From: Baylisascaris procyonis
Taxonomy: Eukaryota; Nematoda; Chromadorea; Rhabditida; Ascarididae
Reading direction: 5' to 3'
DNA length: 64,000 nt
NCBI GenBank assembly: GCA_037389465.1
Contig: JAZARR010000130.1
Location: forward strand, 369,501 to 433,500
Shown here: one piece after another, positions 46,982 to 60,964 of the stretch
Numbering within the stretch: position 1 is the first letter of the stretch
How the letters are laid out: the number at the start of each line of letters is the position of its first letter
The notes under the pieces: model-generated
Told to the model about the DNA's origin: nothing
The model's database searches: none
What the model saw: only the letters and a program-made list of their open reading frames with translations
Position numbers and translations under genes: made by a program

Positions 46982-49900
46982 ATGAGAATAACATTGCGTA
47001 TACTGCACCTGACATTCGTGGCTATCTAACCGATATCAATCATTTTAAAACAAATAGTCCAAATATAAAACCAGATTCTCGAAAAAAAAAACCGAATTTT
47101 CCACCTCGGTGATTAACTGATTCTATATGATTCTGCATGAACCTAAAAATCCACCGAAGGTTAATACGGTAAATGTTGTAATAACAGTTGATGATTTTAG
47201 CGCCAAATCCCATCAGGGGCCATTTTTACCGTAATTTCTTTTCTGCTATCATGCGCTATTTGTGTTATTTGTACTGTGGTGGAATGTTACGCAATAAGGA
47301 TCGGTACGGTGAAGAAAATTTGTGTTATTTTGTAATGTTGTTGATATCTATTCCTCTATCAGTAGTATTGGAGTTGCATTATCAATACTATTTTGGGCAA
47401 TCTCATATTTAACGTATTTTTTGTTGTTTGTTTGTGCAATTCAGTTATATCTCTGTGAAATGTATTCTTATTAGGGATCATAATTTCAGCACTGCCACTA
47501 TCCATAAGTTCAATATGCCCGTGTTGAAGGTTTGTGACCGTCAGAATATTCGACTTCATTCAATGCCCCATTCTGGTGGGTTGTTTCTTCATTAGGTTTT
47601 CTGATTCTTTATGAACAAGATGACGCTAAAATAGAGCATTTTCCTATGGACTTGATAACAACGATTGTACTTACCTTGCCGACAGGTATAGTGCCCCCTC
47701 TTCACTCTTCTTGAAAGTGCACTTACAGGTAATTGAAGTAATGCTTTTCCTTCTTTCTCTCTCATCGCTACCCGTTACCCTCTTTCCACTATGATATGGC
47801 GGAATGTTGCGCAGTGAGCATCAGCATGATGAAGAAAATTTGTGCTATTTTGTAATGTTTTTGAGTATTTCGATACCACACATTCACCCACAATTGATTT
47901 CTTCCAAAGAATTTTGACCAATGTTCGTAGTCTAAATGAGTTGCTATTGAACGTGGCAAGTCTATAGCCTTACTGATAAAGTAATAAAAATCCACAAGAG
48001 GATGGGAAGCGTTATAGTCAAACTTATATAGCAGTATCATTGTGATGAAGGCAGATCGCTCTATTCAGACATTGTGCAAACTTGCCCAACTGTTTTACTC
48101 ATCCTTTGTGTACGTAAACCATAGCCATTTTTTCGGAGAGTGGGATAAGGAGAGGAAGTGGGGAGGGGGAGGGGGGAAGTAGGCATTCCCCCTTAATTGT
48201 CTATGTCTAATTCTTTGAAAGCGAGAATGGCTTTTCATTACTTGCACTATTTTTAATCCAACTTTCCTTTATGCCCGAAAGCTTTCCGTGTGGTTATCCC
48301 GGACCTACTTTTTATCCCCGATTACAGTTATCCTGAACTTACATGCCTGCTGACTTCCTATGGGTTTATCGTTTTCTCGATGTTGTCAGGAAGTTTCATA
48401 ATCGAAGCGAACAGAGTCTTCTTGTGGTATTTTCGTACTCATGTGCTCATATTAGCCATCATCTCCGAAATGTGATGATACTTTGATCGGTTTTTCAGTT
48501 GCTTCATTCGCCAAGAACAACATCGTCTCTGAGTCCTCAACTATAAAACTTCTAACATCTGTGAGTGCTTTTTATTGGTTTGCTAGAATATTTTATATTG
48601 TGGTTGGAGACTGATCCGTTACATCCGTGGTTCTTGCACGGATCTAATGGATGATGCAGCTCTCTAATTTTTTGTTGAAAAATTCAAAACTAATCACTCC
48701 ATAGGTTTCTTAATTTTTGTATGGAGTGGTGGGCATTGATTGTGTCGCTCATGAAAGTTAATTCAATATTATCCATTTTCATCTCAGTGGTGAGCAGCAT
48801 CTCAGCATACTTGTATCACAAGGATAATATCAGCAAGGGGGAAGGCAAGCTATCGATCACCGATCATTAGTAGTACATTAAATAAAATTGGATTTATTGA
48901 GCATATTAATTTAACTTCCTCTATCATCACGCCATATTTAATTGCTATTGATTGATTTAGTTGCTAGTGACCTGAAGTTTCCTGAGCGCAAGTGATGAAA
49001 TGTTTTCGCATAGACACATAATGTAGAACACATATGAAATTTGTTAGTTCATCATATTATGGGTGCACATTCACAAAGTTTCATCAGTTACGTTAATGTG
49101 TTTGAAGCGATTTACTATTGCAGTGTAAAAGTTGATTGCAGTAATACATAGATTAGTAAATTAAAATAAGGAAAACGGCACAGCTTGAAGCAGTATCCAA
49201 ACTGCAGATATCGGATGTGGATGTGGTGACCACTTTTTGAGGCGATAAGGCAAGCAGGAATTGCTGTCGGTAGGAATCCCCTAAAAATTTTTCCCTGTCT
49301 TGTAGAGTGGTTGTAATTAATGCACCAAAAATTGCTGGTAATATATAAAAATAATGGCATGCTTGTATGAGTTGGATCCATTTCCGTAATGATTGCAGGT
49401 TTCTTCGGGTGATGCATCTGTTCAGCCTAACTACTGGACGCAAAACAAAGAAAGTATTCCACCCACATCTAGGTAAAGATATTAACTTTGGCGTTTGATA
49501 ATTTAGATCAATTAAAGCGTCGTTATAAATCATTCATTATGTAACAACCGATGCATCTTTCATCATCGAATTCAGCTGAATATTTTGGACAATTTACATA
49601 GGGCTCAGAAAAGAAATTGGCCTATCCTGTCCGTTAATGTTTATTTTTGAACTTCTCTTCCGTCATCTCTCCCTCATTCTTCCCGTTTCTACCTCATCAT
49701 CGCCTCCATATCGGCTGGATCGCAGGTAAAGAGGATTGAGTTTTCAAATCACCATAACAACGTTCATATTAGTTCGACAAATTTATTTATGAGAGTTCCA
49801 ACAAATCAGACACAGTCGTTTGAGCCTATTATGGTACAGAAAATTTCGAGAATTAACACCGTCATATCGAACAGATCGGAAGGGAGTGCTGTCGTTTTGT

Positions 49901-51866
49901 TTTGTATATTGGAAAAGTCGAAACCTGACTTGTATTTTTTATATTCTGTTCCATGCATCCATCATCACAACATATATCGAAATGAATGTTTTTTCTTCTC
50001 GACAAATTGCATTTTTATAAATCGGGTTGCTGCGTGAGTGGTGGTGGGGTGCAGAGGAAGCGAGGAGGAGGATGGAGGCGAAAAGCAAACTCTAGTTCAC
50101 TTCAATCTATTGAAGTTTTTCTCGATGTTGCACAGTTCCATTAGCTGTTGGTAGTAGGACGTTGTTCGCATCGTCGGTTGCTTTCAGCACTACACTGTTT
50201 CATTGATTAATTGAAATATCGCAGGTATTGGCACTGTCTTTCGGTAACGAGATTGTAAGAGGTAAGCAGTGGAATTTGAAGGCACAGTGGCGTTGTTACC
50301 CAACCCCTCAAACCAGTTCGTTCTGTACATTTAACTCAGCTTCGTGAACGAAACAACCCGAATCGTTCAGTCTTTTCAACACAGCCACATATGGATGATC
50401 TTTGCACTGTCGCCTCTTTCTAATTCTTTTAGCAAGAGAGTGGGAGAGGGGTCCGCATAAGAGCCGAATTCAGGAAGAGGACCTGTTCACCACTGCGAAA
50501 AACATTGCGTAGTAGGGTATGAGAGAGATGTGAGGGGTGAGGGAGGGGAGGCTGGAATGATGTGAGGAGAGAGTCCAATGCTAGGTGCATGCAGATGAGA
50601 GAGAGATTGAAAGCTGTGCTGAAATATTAGTTCTGTTCTTCATTATCAAGGTGGCAATTGCCGATTGAGAACTAAAGCGTGTGGTTTCTTATAGATGCCA
50701 CGCCAAGTGAGTGCACGCATGGCATCTTAAAAAGCCAATGTGGCACCTGTTGCTCAACAAGTGCGTAAAGAAACCAGATTTTGCGTGAGCTGATTGATGC
50801 TTCCAGTTTATGCTACTTTGATAGATGGCTTATGCAGATTGCCTTAAAGCTGAAACTTATGAAATACAGAAGATGGGTGGATTTTGGGAGTGATTCTACT
50901 CAGAACGTCTGGCACTTTAATGTCTCCGACACAAGATGGTCTAATTAAGAAATATAAACTATAAATCCTGAGAATCAGTTTACGGACACTCTGAGCTAAG
51001 CGGAAGAATGCTCTCGCGAAGGCATAAAGGTATGAATTTAGAAAGGGGAACGTTCTTTGGAAACTTGCTTAGGTTTATAGTCCTTGTGTGAGAAGTGAGT
51101 AGCGCTTTGGAAATGAGTTTGCTCAGAACACTAGGTTACATACCTTTGGCATTGTATGAGTGATATAACCGAAGGATACTTTCAGTAAGGTCGAAGGATG
51201 CAGCACAAGCTGTTCTCAATTTGTAGTTGCCTAAAATATGAAAAAGTTTCTGAAATGATCCACTCCCGCCATCATATCAAAGGGATGCGTGCAATTGACC
51301 GTAAAACTCAATAATTTTTGAAGGCTGCTCACAGTTTTTTAGGTCATTTCATTGGCTGTATGGTACCGAAAGGTGCTTGTGTCAACTAAGATGTTGAGAG
51401 GGCGTCAGTAATGTTCGAAAAATTCCGTTTTTGCTTGCCTTACATCTGAATTTTTTGAACATATTCGCTGAACTTCACAACTTTAGAATGTTTTACATGC
51501 TTCACCCTCAAAATCTTATGCTAACTTTGTATCTTGCCGACACTCGAGGAGGAGGCACTATTTGCGGCAGCGCAATTTGTTTTGTGGAAAAATCAATCAG
51601 AGAACTGACGAAATGACCTAGATCCGTCCACTACTCTACCGCTGCAGTCTTATAGCCGCTTATAATACATGTAGTTCTGCAAGTCAATATGCCCAGAAGA
51701 TTTTTGTACAGAAAGATGAAAAGACAGGAACCAAAATTTTAACGTTCATCGAGCGTAGAAGACACCGATAACGCATATATTTTCGAAAAGGAAGCGAAAA
51801 ATGGTCGTGAAGCCTTTCATCTAATGCGTATTTTTGTTTCCTGGGGAGTGCGCTTTTTCATTTAAG
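46982..51866. other. Intergenic or 5' region of the PUF gene
   Basis: No supported gene. A possible mini-exon at 50226-50261 (VLALSFGNEIVR between CGCAG and GTAAGC) resembles PUF helix sequence, but its phase does not join the next exon I see. G-rich purine tracts lie near 48150-48180 and 50400-50570. Confidence 0.35.
47278..47858 (+). repeat. Pair of ~60-bp direct repeats 520 bp apart
   Basis: GGTGGAATGTTACGCAATAA...GAAGAAAATTTGTGTTATTTTG (47278-47338) recurs at 47798-47858 with scattered substitutions. It may be a fragment of a dispersed repeat. Confidence 0.6.
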
Positions 51867-54800
51867 GTACGTGCCTGAAGCGGCTAAAGGTATGGAATCG
51901 GTGTCCGTACCCGTGAAGGACTTGGAGGAATTATCGGAGGTGGTTGGCGATATGGTGATGAGCGAGTCCGGTTTCAGGTCTTTTTTGTGTTCGCTGATCT
52001 GCAGAGTGGTTGTGATATCCTTTTTCATGTTAGCAACTTGGCGTTTTTGCATTTAGGCATATATGAGCTAAAGAGCAACTTTGTTACGTCCAAAGTTGTT
52101 TACAGAAAGTGCCAATAGCCGTCATCCATTTGCATCATGGGTGGCATCCATTTCCTTTCTATTTCACCTTTCAATTTTTGAACTCAGTTGCAACATCAAC
52201 TGACGATATTGAGCGTTCTGGGGCATCAGGCTTAGAGAGATAAATATCACTGGAAAGGAAATTTGCCTTCTCGTTTTTAAGGAAAATTTTCTTTTTCACC
52301 CTGCTTGCTTCACTTCCTCTCCACCTCGTTTCGCGTTATGTTTTTGAGCAGAATCGAACAAGCATTATAAACTTCCTTCGGCGCGGCAATTTTTACTACA
52401 TTTAAATATAGCGGAGTGTTATTCGGCAATAAATGTACATTTGGATAGCTTCTTGCAAGTTTGTTTCGTGACTGTGACCTCTATTTATATTTGCAGGTAT
52501 ATAATGAACTTACTGTCGCGTCGAAATGGTCATTTCCGTCGTTGTCTTTATGAGAGTATTTTCTCGCAAAGAATCTTCAACATTGTCAGCAACAATTGCT
52601 ATGGATATCGTATCGTCGAGGTATTTTCCGTTGTCAACTTCCTTTGCAGCATTAGTCGAATGTCAGTTGCACAATATTGCGTATCGGAGATAAATCAGCA
52701 GAGATCCTTTTGAGTGTTTTTAATAGCGATTCTTAAGAACTCCTGTGTGACCGCTGTTGAGGTGTTTAATTTAAGCAGTTCGATGCGTAGTTCAAGGTGC
52801 TTTCAAGTGGGGACCTATGTGGGCTCACTAAAACGGCTTAGTCACTGACATACAATCATGTGAATGTAACGATTAGCTCAACGATTAGTCGATTTCACTT
52901 CTGACGAATATTACAACTATCTCTTCTTTTGCACATGCATGGCCAGATTGTTGCTATTGTGCATCTGTTTGGTTTATTTTATTTGCACTATCACGAGTTA
53001 TCAGGCATCTTAACAGGTGGCATTTCGGGTTCAATAATGCATGCATTGTTTGCGCTGCTTTTATATAAAAATTGCACCGTTTCTCATAAAGGAAGACTTA
53101 CATGATATTCAGTCACCACTCGGGCAGCATGGCATTTTGTGATAACAACACACTCAATAAAGTATTAGATGGTAATGCTTGTTCAACACTGTTTTTCTTC
53201 ACTAAGATCCGCCCACTTTTTTAATCTTTGAAAACAATTTTTCTTCGAATTTGCTCGTACATTCGAGAAGGAAATGGCTCACCGAAGCCGATTATGCATA
53301 TGCACAACAGATTCATTCAGATGTAATATTTTGGAATACGAGTTCAGTCTTATCATATCAAGCATTTTATGGATATTTTCTGACAAGTATGCATATCTTG
53401 GAAAATCTCTTTCTCGCTACATCTTCAGCTAGAGTCACCTTGCTGGATAAAGGATGTCTGGTCGTCAAGAAATAGGGAATCATCTGAGAAAAATCTCCGT
53501 GTATTCAGCACGCTGTCTGATCCTTCACCTCACCGCGATGTCCAACACCTTGATCCCTTCCTCCTGGTATTGCTATTTCATGGTGTCCTGTAAGAAGGAG
53601 ATTAGTGCAGTGCATTCATTGATGTCTGATTCGGTGCTGATGAGCAGATTCTTTGGTTGTTGCATAGAAACTAGCATATAATTGCAAGCTTTATATCTGT
53701 CTATGAACTTCCGTAGGTTATAAATTGGTGTCATGACATGAGTGAGTTTGACGTGGAAAGTCTTTCGGAAGGGAGGTGTTGTTAAATGAGCTCGCTTCGA
53801 CTGCATAGAGCTGGAGGTTTGCTTCTCAAGGCAACATTACTGTAGAATGAATTTTTTCTGCAGTTATTGATAGCGAATGCGAACGCACCAGAACAGCAGC
53901 TGATAGTGAATAATCTGCGTGGGCACATGGTGGAATTCGCCTCGACTCATTTCACCTCGAGGGTTGTGCAGTCCGCACTCTGGAAGCTCGATCTCCCGAC
54001 CTGTAGCACTCTGCTGGCAGAATTGCGAGGCGTTGGTCACTATCTGGCTACAAACAGCTATGGAAGTCATGTCCTGGAGGTGCAGCACTAATCTTTCAAT
54101 CTCAAATTTGTTATGTTCGAATGAGGTCGCTTCTTATCAGATGTCTATTATCTTCTCTCCATTAAGAGCATTGTAGCAGCATGTAAGATTTCTATTCATG
54201 ATCCACACTATCGTTGAATGGGCGATATTCTAATATGGTTTTCGTTTGCAAGATATTTTTCCTTTCTTTAAATATCAAACAACGAACCGTCAGAGTTTAT
54301 TCTGCTTTTGCAAAAGTAGATCTTTGTCTATACATTACTTTGTTTTTGTTGTCTATAGGTGATATTTTCCCGTATGCGCCCGCTGCACTACGGTTTCATC
54401 ATTGATGAAATCATTTCTTCGCCGGTGGTGATAGTCGATGTCGCGTGCAGCAAATATGGATGTCGAGTTTTGGAATCTGCTATCCAGGTTGTCTTCCCAG
54501 TTTTTAGGGGTATCGAGTCTGTTTTTCCGAAAGCTTCTTATCAACATTTTTCTTTGAAACTATCTTTTTTTAAATAGTTTATTTTGGTTCATAATGACCA
54601 GAAGAAGAAAACACCTCAGCGTTCCAACACGATGGAACTTTCGAAACTCATACTGTGTCATATCACTGGTGGGCTTTTTCGTAGCTCTGTTTAGAGTTCT
54701 CATGCTTATAAAATTTCAGTTTATTTGAATATTTCTTTCAGTTATCCTTCCTTGGAAAATTTTTTAACGAAAGAGCTGATATCGAATCGATCGTAGTTTC

Positions 54801-57800
54801 TGCTCTAGGTTGACGAAAAAGGCGTCATTGCGATGCAGTTTTCGTAGGAGAATATCATCAGTAGGTTAATCGTTGTTAATTTGTGGGGATGCTGCAAATT
54901 AGTGAAGAAGAAAGGATATCTCAGTTAAGCAGTGAATTGCTAGGTTTTCGAACCTTTTTCGCTTATGTAAGGGAAGTTCATAATTGTGTCCAATTGAACT
55001 ATCAGAAGTTCGCTCCTATATTGACAAAAATCGGCTGTACTTCATCCCGTAAAGTACAATTTTTGTGAGGGTTGATAGCAAACGTATTTATTCGCTACCT
55101 AAATCGTGCCAATCATTTCTAGTCTAGGTGGGATTGTTCTTTCGAACCTCACCGTTGTGATTTTTTGATTGTCTCCATCTAACTAGACTCGAAAGAAAAA
55201 GTGAATGCGTCTATTGCGATCGTGAACCTAATTGATTGTGCAAGTTTTTTTGTTGGTGAGTGGATGAGTGACCGATGATGTGAACGCTAATTAAATATTT
55301 AAATTGACTGCGAGACAAGCAGACGAACATCAGCGATCTTAATTGGTAATTTTGTAATTGTTAAGGTGTTGTTTGGCGGTGCAAAGGAACATCGTTCGAG
55401 CATAGCCGATGATTATTTGAATAAGCTGTTGAAGGCGATTGTAGACGCATGCTGCTTGAATTTTGTGGCCGATGAATATGGCAATTTTGTTGTTCAAAAG
55501 ATTCTCGCGTACGAGCAGTTCGCCGAATATGCGGATGCGATCATCGCTAACATTATCAGGTTTTTATTTGTATTGCTTTTATATTGTTTCCGAGAGTTAT
55601 GGTGATGAAGATTTTGTTTCTAACTGGCGGTATAATTTATATCAGTAGGTAACATCCATTCGCCGACCATTCTTCAGCTTGGTTACGAATATTCGTTGCA
55701 AACTGTTGTTTATTACGCTCGGTGGTGGATAGAAGCTTCTTCGGTAGCTAATGTGTAGAATACGTCCGCCCTCTTTGGCCGACGTGGTTGAAGAGAGACG
55801 AGCGAGTCCACTTCTCCATGAAAATTATACGCTGAAGGCGCTTCCTACATCAAATTGTAACCTGTAGGGTTGAAGCTTTCTTTATTTCTTGGCGGTGTCT
55901 TCTCTCTCCTCAACCATTCTTCCTCGATTAATGAGGAAAATGAACGCAACCTGGAAATTTTAAGGAAGGAGATTATTTTCAGTAGTTCACATCTGATAGA
56001 ACGAGTTTGCTCATGCTGGTCATGCTGATTAAATGAGGAGGGAAGGGGTAGGAGTGTAGAGATTGCTTGGATCTCTTCAAGCTTTAAAGCCATTGAGCAG
56101 GACGTACTGCTGTATGGGGATGGAGCTATATCGGAATACTATACTGCCAGAGCAATAAAGAATGTCGTGAGTCGTAATTTCATCCTCAAGTAATTGTGAA
56201 TGCCATTCCGAGTGAAAATATCCCGTTTTTTTCGGTGTTTTCACTTCTGAGACAAGTTGCGGCTGAAGCGGAAAAAACATTTCTATATTATTTGTGAAGT
56301 TTTTGTGCCAGTGGGTGATGATTGCTTTGTTCTGCTCATCTCACTTTTCTCTGTAATGTTTTGACTATAATATTTTGATCTTTACAAGAAAGAAAAGTTT
56401 GCATGTTGCATAGATCATAACTTCATAGTTATTTACGCTACATTTTGCGTCTAATTTAAAGGCTATGTAGTGATTTAAATGTGAGACAGATGTGAAAGAT
56501 GAAAATATGAAATTTCAATAAAGTTGGTTCAGCATATAGTGAAATATACACATAAGCTGGAGTGCTGCTTGAGCATCTAATCTAATGTCATCAGATGTTT
56601 CCATGAACGGGTGAATTTGCTTTTATTATCCGTATTGGGCATGGCAGTTCTGTATGCGACCCCAGTTGAGTGCAACGTCCGCGAAGGGACTGCATTTTTT
56701 AATCTGACGCTTAGAAGATGCTGATTTAAAGAATTCTTGAATATTTGCAGTCGAAACGTTTTGGCGCTTTCGCAGACAAAACATGGGTCGCATGTCATCC
56801 AAGCTGTACTTCGTCATGCATCACCAAACAGTCTGCGGTTGATTATGCGAGAAATATTTGACGGATACTATTTCGACGAGTAAGTGCTCATTTCTTGTCA
56901 TTAATCTAATGACATTTATGCTGTGCAGAGGCCAAACAACGGTCGATAGCATATCGCCGAGACCCATCGTCGAGATTTCAACGAGTTGCGTTCTCACATA
57001 GTCATTTTAAAACTCTAGGAGGTGTATGTGAGAAGCTGGTAAGCTTTTTCCGAGTTAAAGGTTTTTAACGGAAGAAATCTCATAACATCTCCCAGTGAAA
57101 GAATCGTTTGTGCTTATTGCGTTTTCATTCGTAATTATCCAGTATCATATTTTCCATCAATTCTGAAGCAATTTCTTCTTCCACTTAAATGAGGCTGGCA
57201 TGGCGGTTACTTCGGTAGCACGCCTGTAGTAGATCATAAACAGTTAATGGCACTTGAGGAGCGATGGGCTTGTTTTATAGGCCTGGTAAGGATGCGCTAG
57301 ATGTGCTGATGGTGGATGGATATGGCAATTACGTTGTTCAAACGATGCTCGACGTTTCAATTGCTGTCAGCGAGAAGAAGCGCGACGGTCTGTCAGAATG
57401 GTTTGAACGGCTGGCTGGTAGGATCATCCGTGCCAAGGATAGCATCATCCACCTTTCTTCCGGTAAAAAGTTGGTTGGCACGTTGAACCAGGTACGCTTA
57501 ACCAATAGCATCGCTGAAGTAGTGTTCGGTGTTCGTCGCCACCTCCCTCCCCGCAGGAGCCTTCCATTAAGATGAATCATAAATTTGGGACCGCGGAGGC
57601 CCACAATCGAAGGATACCCCGACCCCGCGGGGATTTGCTACAACCAATCCCCCGTCCACAAGGCCTTCCTCAGGTGCCTCGGTGGTTTTCGTCATTTCTG
57701 TGAGAGATGTTAAAAGTGCGAATTCTGCGGTCGCAAGCTAAAAAAAGGAATTCTCCATCACGTCTCCGTCCTCCATTAGGCACACTCGGTTTCGTTAAAA

Positions 57801-59577
57801 TTCTTAATATTTAACAGGAGAGATTAGCAAGCTTATTTCCATATAAAGATGTCACGGTTGTAGGCACATCCTCACACCATCATCCATCGACAAAATTCTC
57901 AAATCAAATATACAATCATTAAAGAAGAATACTAAAATAAGAACAAATGACGTGCCGAAAACTAAAGCACACTAAATCTTAACAATTCACTACATAGAGC
58001 ATATATGTAAAAAAAGCACAATGCTCCTTATCTCATTTCCAACAATGCTTTTGGAACAGGAAAATAGACTTCATCACATTTCCTTATTCCAACACAACAT
58101 AACATTATCACAGTCTCCTCTCAGTTAGCCACGAAGCGAATACTCTTTCTTTATAAGTAGTTCCTAAAATTTTGCTGCCATCTGCATTGATAAAGCATGC
58201 AACTGTGTTTGGCAAAATTGTGCATCTTGGTCTTCAACCGATTTATATATCAAACGAGTTGCAAAAGATAAGCCAAGATATTTCGAAAATTTTTCGTGTT
58301 GCAACTTCCCATGAAAACGATACAGCACAAAAGCATGAACGATGTGAGAAATCTCATAACAGAACCGGGCATTTTCCAACCTTCCACCCTTGCGAGGTCC
58401 CCCTCGCTCTCCGAAACTTTCCCGCTCCCCGCGGGAGATTCTGAAAATTCAAGCTTCTCACGTGAGGGTATAATTTATCATTCCACATGGCGGGGCCCTC
58501 TTCCAAACACCACACCAAGGATGATTTGTGAGGGTGTTGCTGTCTTCCCCTCTTCTTTCCTTCACTTTGACTCCTTCAGATTAGTCTATTGCAACTGTCA
58601 AGCGCGCAAGCTTTTCGGACCCTCTTCCATTCGATTCCAGACAGCGTTCTTGTGTGGCAGTGAATCGCACTGCATATCGCCCAGCATTGCAAAACCGGCG
58701 CTGTATTACTAATGTCCCTTATCCAGAAGTGGTGGTCAGGCTATGTTGCCACAACCAGCTACCTGTTATATCTGCAAAGAGTAGGAGTGTTTGGCAGTGA
58801 TTCGTTGCTCTCGTATACATCGCTATCGTAGGGGAATGAGTGGTCGGCAGTAGACCTCAATATGTGCTGTCACTTAATGCATTAAAGCATCTGTTATATT
58901 ATATTGCCTTGATGGAGCTTGGTTCAAAATTGCCTCGTTTACCCATTGGGGTTTATTTCCAAAACATTTTTTCAGCCATTTCACCCTTGATTCTACATCG
59001 AATCTGCGCTTGTTGTACAGTTGCCCTTGTTGGTGATGCAGAAATCCACTAAGCCTCAAAACATAGACACTTCCTCACGTGCTTACCATCCACAGAACGG
59101 GTTAATTTCAGCAGTTCTGATTTCATGTCCATGCCGTCTTAAAGTAGGGTGTATTGAGGCGTGCAAAGCACTGTCTGGAGCTCTAAGCGTTGCAGACTTA
59201 TATGAAAAATATTAGCCCTGATTTCTTTTTTTAAAATGTCATAATGGATGCCTGGAGCTCTTGTTGCTTCCCTACCACATCTCTCCCTTTTCGTTATCGG
59301 ATTGGCTAAAAATCAGTATGGTAATCTCTGAGGAGGTTCAAGCCGTTTATCGATCAGTGCCGTTAACGAACTCTTACGAATCTGTACTCATCGTTTACAT
59401 TGGTAAATAAGCTAGTTGCTTAGAATATAAACGGCCCAACGTCCTATTTTTATTCAAAAGTTGTCGCATATTTTCATAAAAAACGAAGTAACGGATATTT
59501 CATTTTCTCAGGTATTAGGCACAGTGTGTGAGCCGAGGACGTGCGATGATGCAGCCGGTGGCAAGGCTGGAGAGTGA
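51867..59577 (+). CDS. PUF (Pumilio/FBF) family RNA-binding protein
   Basis: PUF proteins bind 3' UTRs and repress mRNAs in the cytoplasm. Seven exons join with matching phases: 51867-51977, 52497-52620, 53864-54079, 54359-54487, 55366-55559, 56751-56879 and 57281-57491. They carry successive repeat cores YGYRIVE, FTSRVVQ, YGSHVLE, YGCRVLE, YGNFVVQ, HGSHVIQ and YGNYVVQ, so at least seven repeats, about 370 residues. The first exon seen (EAAKGMESVSVPVKDLEELS) precedes the repeats; the start codon and any earlier exons are not resolved. The 3' end is either an eighth exon at 59512-59577 (VLGTVCEPRTCDDAAGGKAG, phase 0) or a read-through stop at 57575. I prefer splicing because the sequence after 57491 turns GC-rich and repeat-like. 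Which PUF paralogue this is, I cannot say. Confidence 0.85.
57592..59511. other. Region after the main PUF exons; intron or intergenic
   Basis: GC-rich patches at 57585-57670 (CCCCGACCCCGCGGGG) and 58360-58520 look like repeat or mobile debris. The frames there (for example 58296-58712) show no recognisable domain. A possible exon tail CRLKVGCIEACKALSGALSV ending at 59215 follows a TTTCAG acceptor but stands alone. Confidence 0.3.
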
Positions 59578-60964
59578 GGTGAGACATGACGCACTTTGAA
59601 TGCTCGAACTATTTTCGAGATGTTTCTTGTTCGACACGCTTGTTAGAGTTAAAACTGTTGACTAATCACATCATTTACAGCGTCGTTGTAAATTTTTGAA
59701 ACCTTGTGAATATTTAAGTTTCCTGTGGGTAGTTGAAAACAACTGTTGCATTATGTTGCTCTTCTAAAATGTTTTTGTTGAAATTTGTTCACCGCAAAGC
59801 TGGCTATTCTGTTGCTTGTTGTAATGCGTCTGTTGAAAGAATTGCACTTGTTGGCTTGTTTTTCTGGTTCAGTTTTTTGTTTTATCCTGTCTAATGAAAG
59901 TTCTGTTATAATATGGAGTCTGTGTTATGTTTTAAATTCTGTGTCACAATTTTGTACGAGAATGTTGTTATCATTGCGTTGTGATTTTTAAAATCTGTAA
60001 ATATTTGATTAGACGGTAGTATGATTACGCAGAGTTCTGCTGTTTTATTTGCCATGTTTGAACAATTGATTGATGATTGGTTTGGTGTATTTTCGGTTAT
60101 TTATTTGTGTATTTCAACTGCTGTATATTCTGCTGCCTTTTAATTTCGGTGATTTGATCGATTCTGTGTGCAATTCAACGTTCTCTTCACATGTAAGAAT
60201 TGATTTTGACATTGTTTTAGCGGTTGAGGATGTTTCTTAGCTATGTAAAATGTGCGCCATTTTGGTTGCTTCAAAGTTGTGACTGCATGTTCAATCGAGA
60301 AATCTTTCTTTCTTTTGATCTATAATTTTGAAACCTAGCAATTACGAAAAGTTACGATTTTCGCATATCATTGCGTTTTGAATAGATTTTGTTAGGTGCA
60401 GTAGCTGCCGCTGACGCCAAAAAGATGCATTTGTGCCGAACCCAGTGACATGCATTGCCTAATGTAAGTGCGATTAGTTTTGTAACATCTGGTTGCTAAT
60501 GGACGAACGATTTGCTTCGGAGGTGATGCACGAAGTGACTATGGAAGTAGTGAAATTTCCAAGCTGCAGTAGTGCGGAACAGAGGGGTGGAGAGCACGAA
60601 AGCGAAAGAAATATGAGATGTGTTTAAGAAATGTTCTCCGTTGATAATAACATTCGATGTTGGATTATACCCCGTTACATTTAGATGTCTCTTTGCACAA
60701 ATTACTTAAAAACATGGTTCGTAGTAAAATAGACCATTTAAGTTGTGAGCGTTCCTTCTGAAAGCATGAAGACTGAAGATTCCTTTATCGCGACTTGATT
60801 TAATTTTGTTGAACGATATTAGCAAAACGACCACAGAGGTGTGATAAGCAAAAGGCAATATGTTGGCATAAACTGGAGAATTAAACGCAGGAAACGAATA
60901 GTGCACAGATCAAGAATGAGACTGGAAGAGTAGATTGTGAGATGATAAAATAAAACAGATAAGA
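59578..60964. other. Intergenic, no gene seen
   Basis: Very AT-rich with many TTG/GTT runs; no splice-supported exons found. It lies between the plus-strand PUF gene and a minus-strand gene, so it probably holds both 3' ends. Confidence 0.35.

Noticed and set aside
58296..58712. 138-aa plus-strand frame
   Set aside because: Local GC-rich, repeat-like sequence with no domain, no good splice context and mixed composition.
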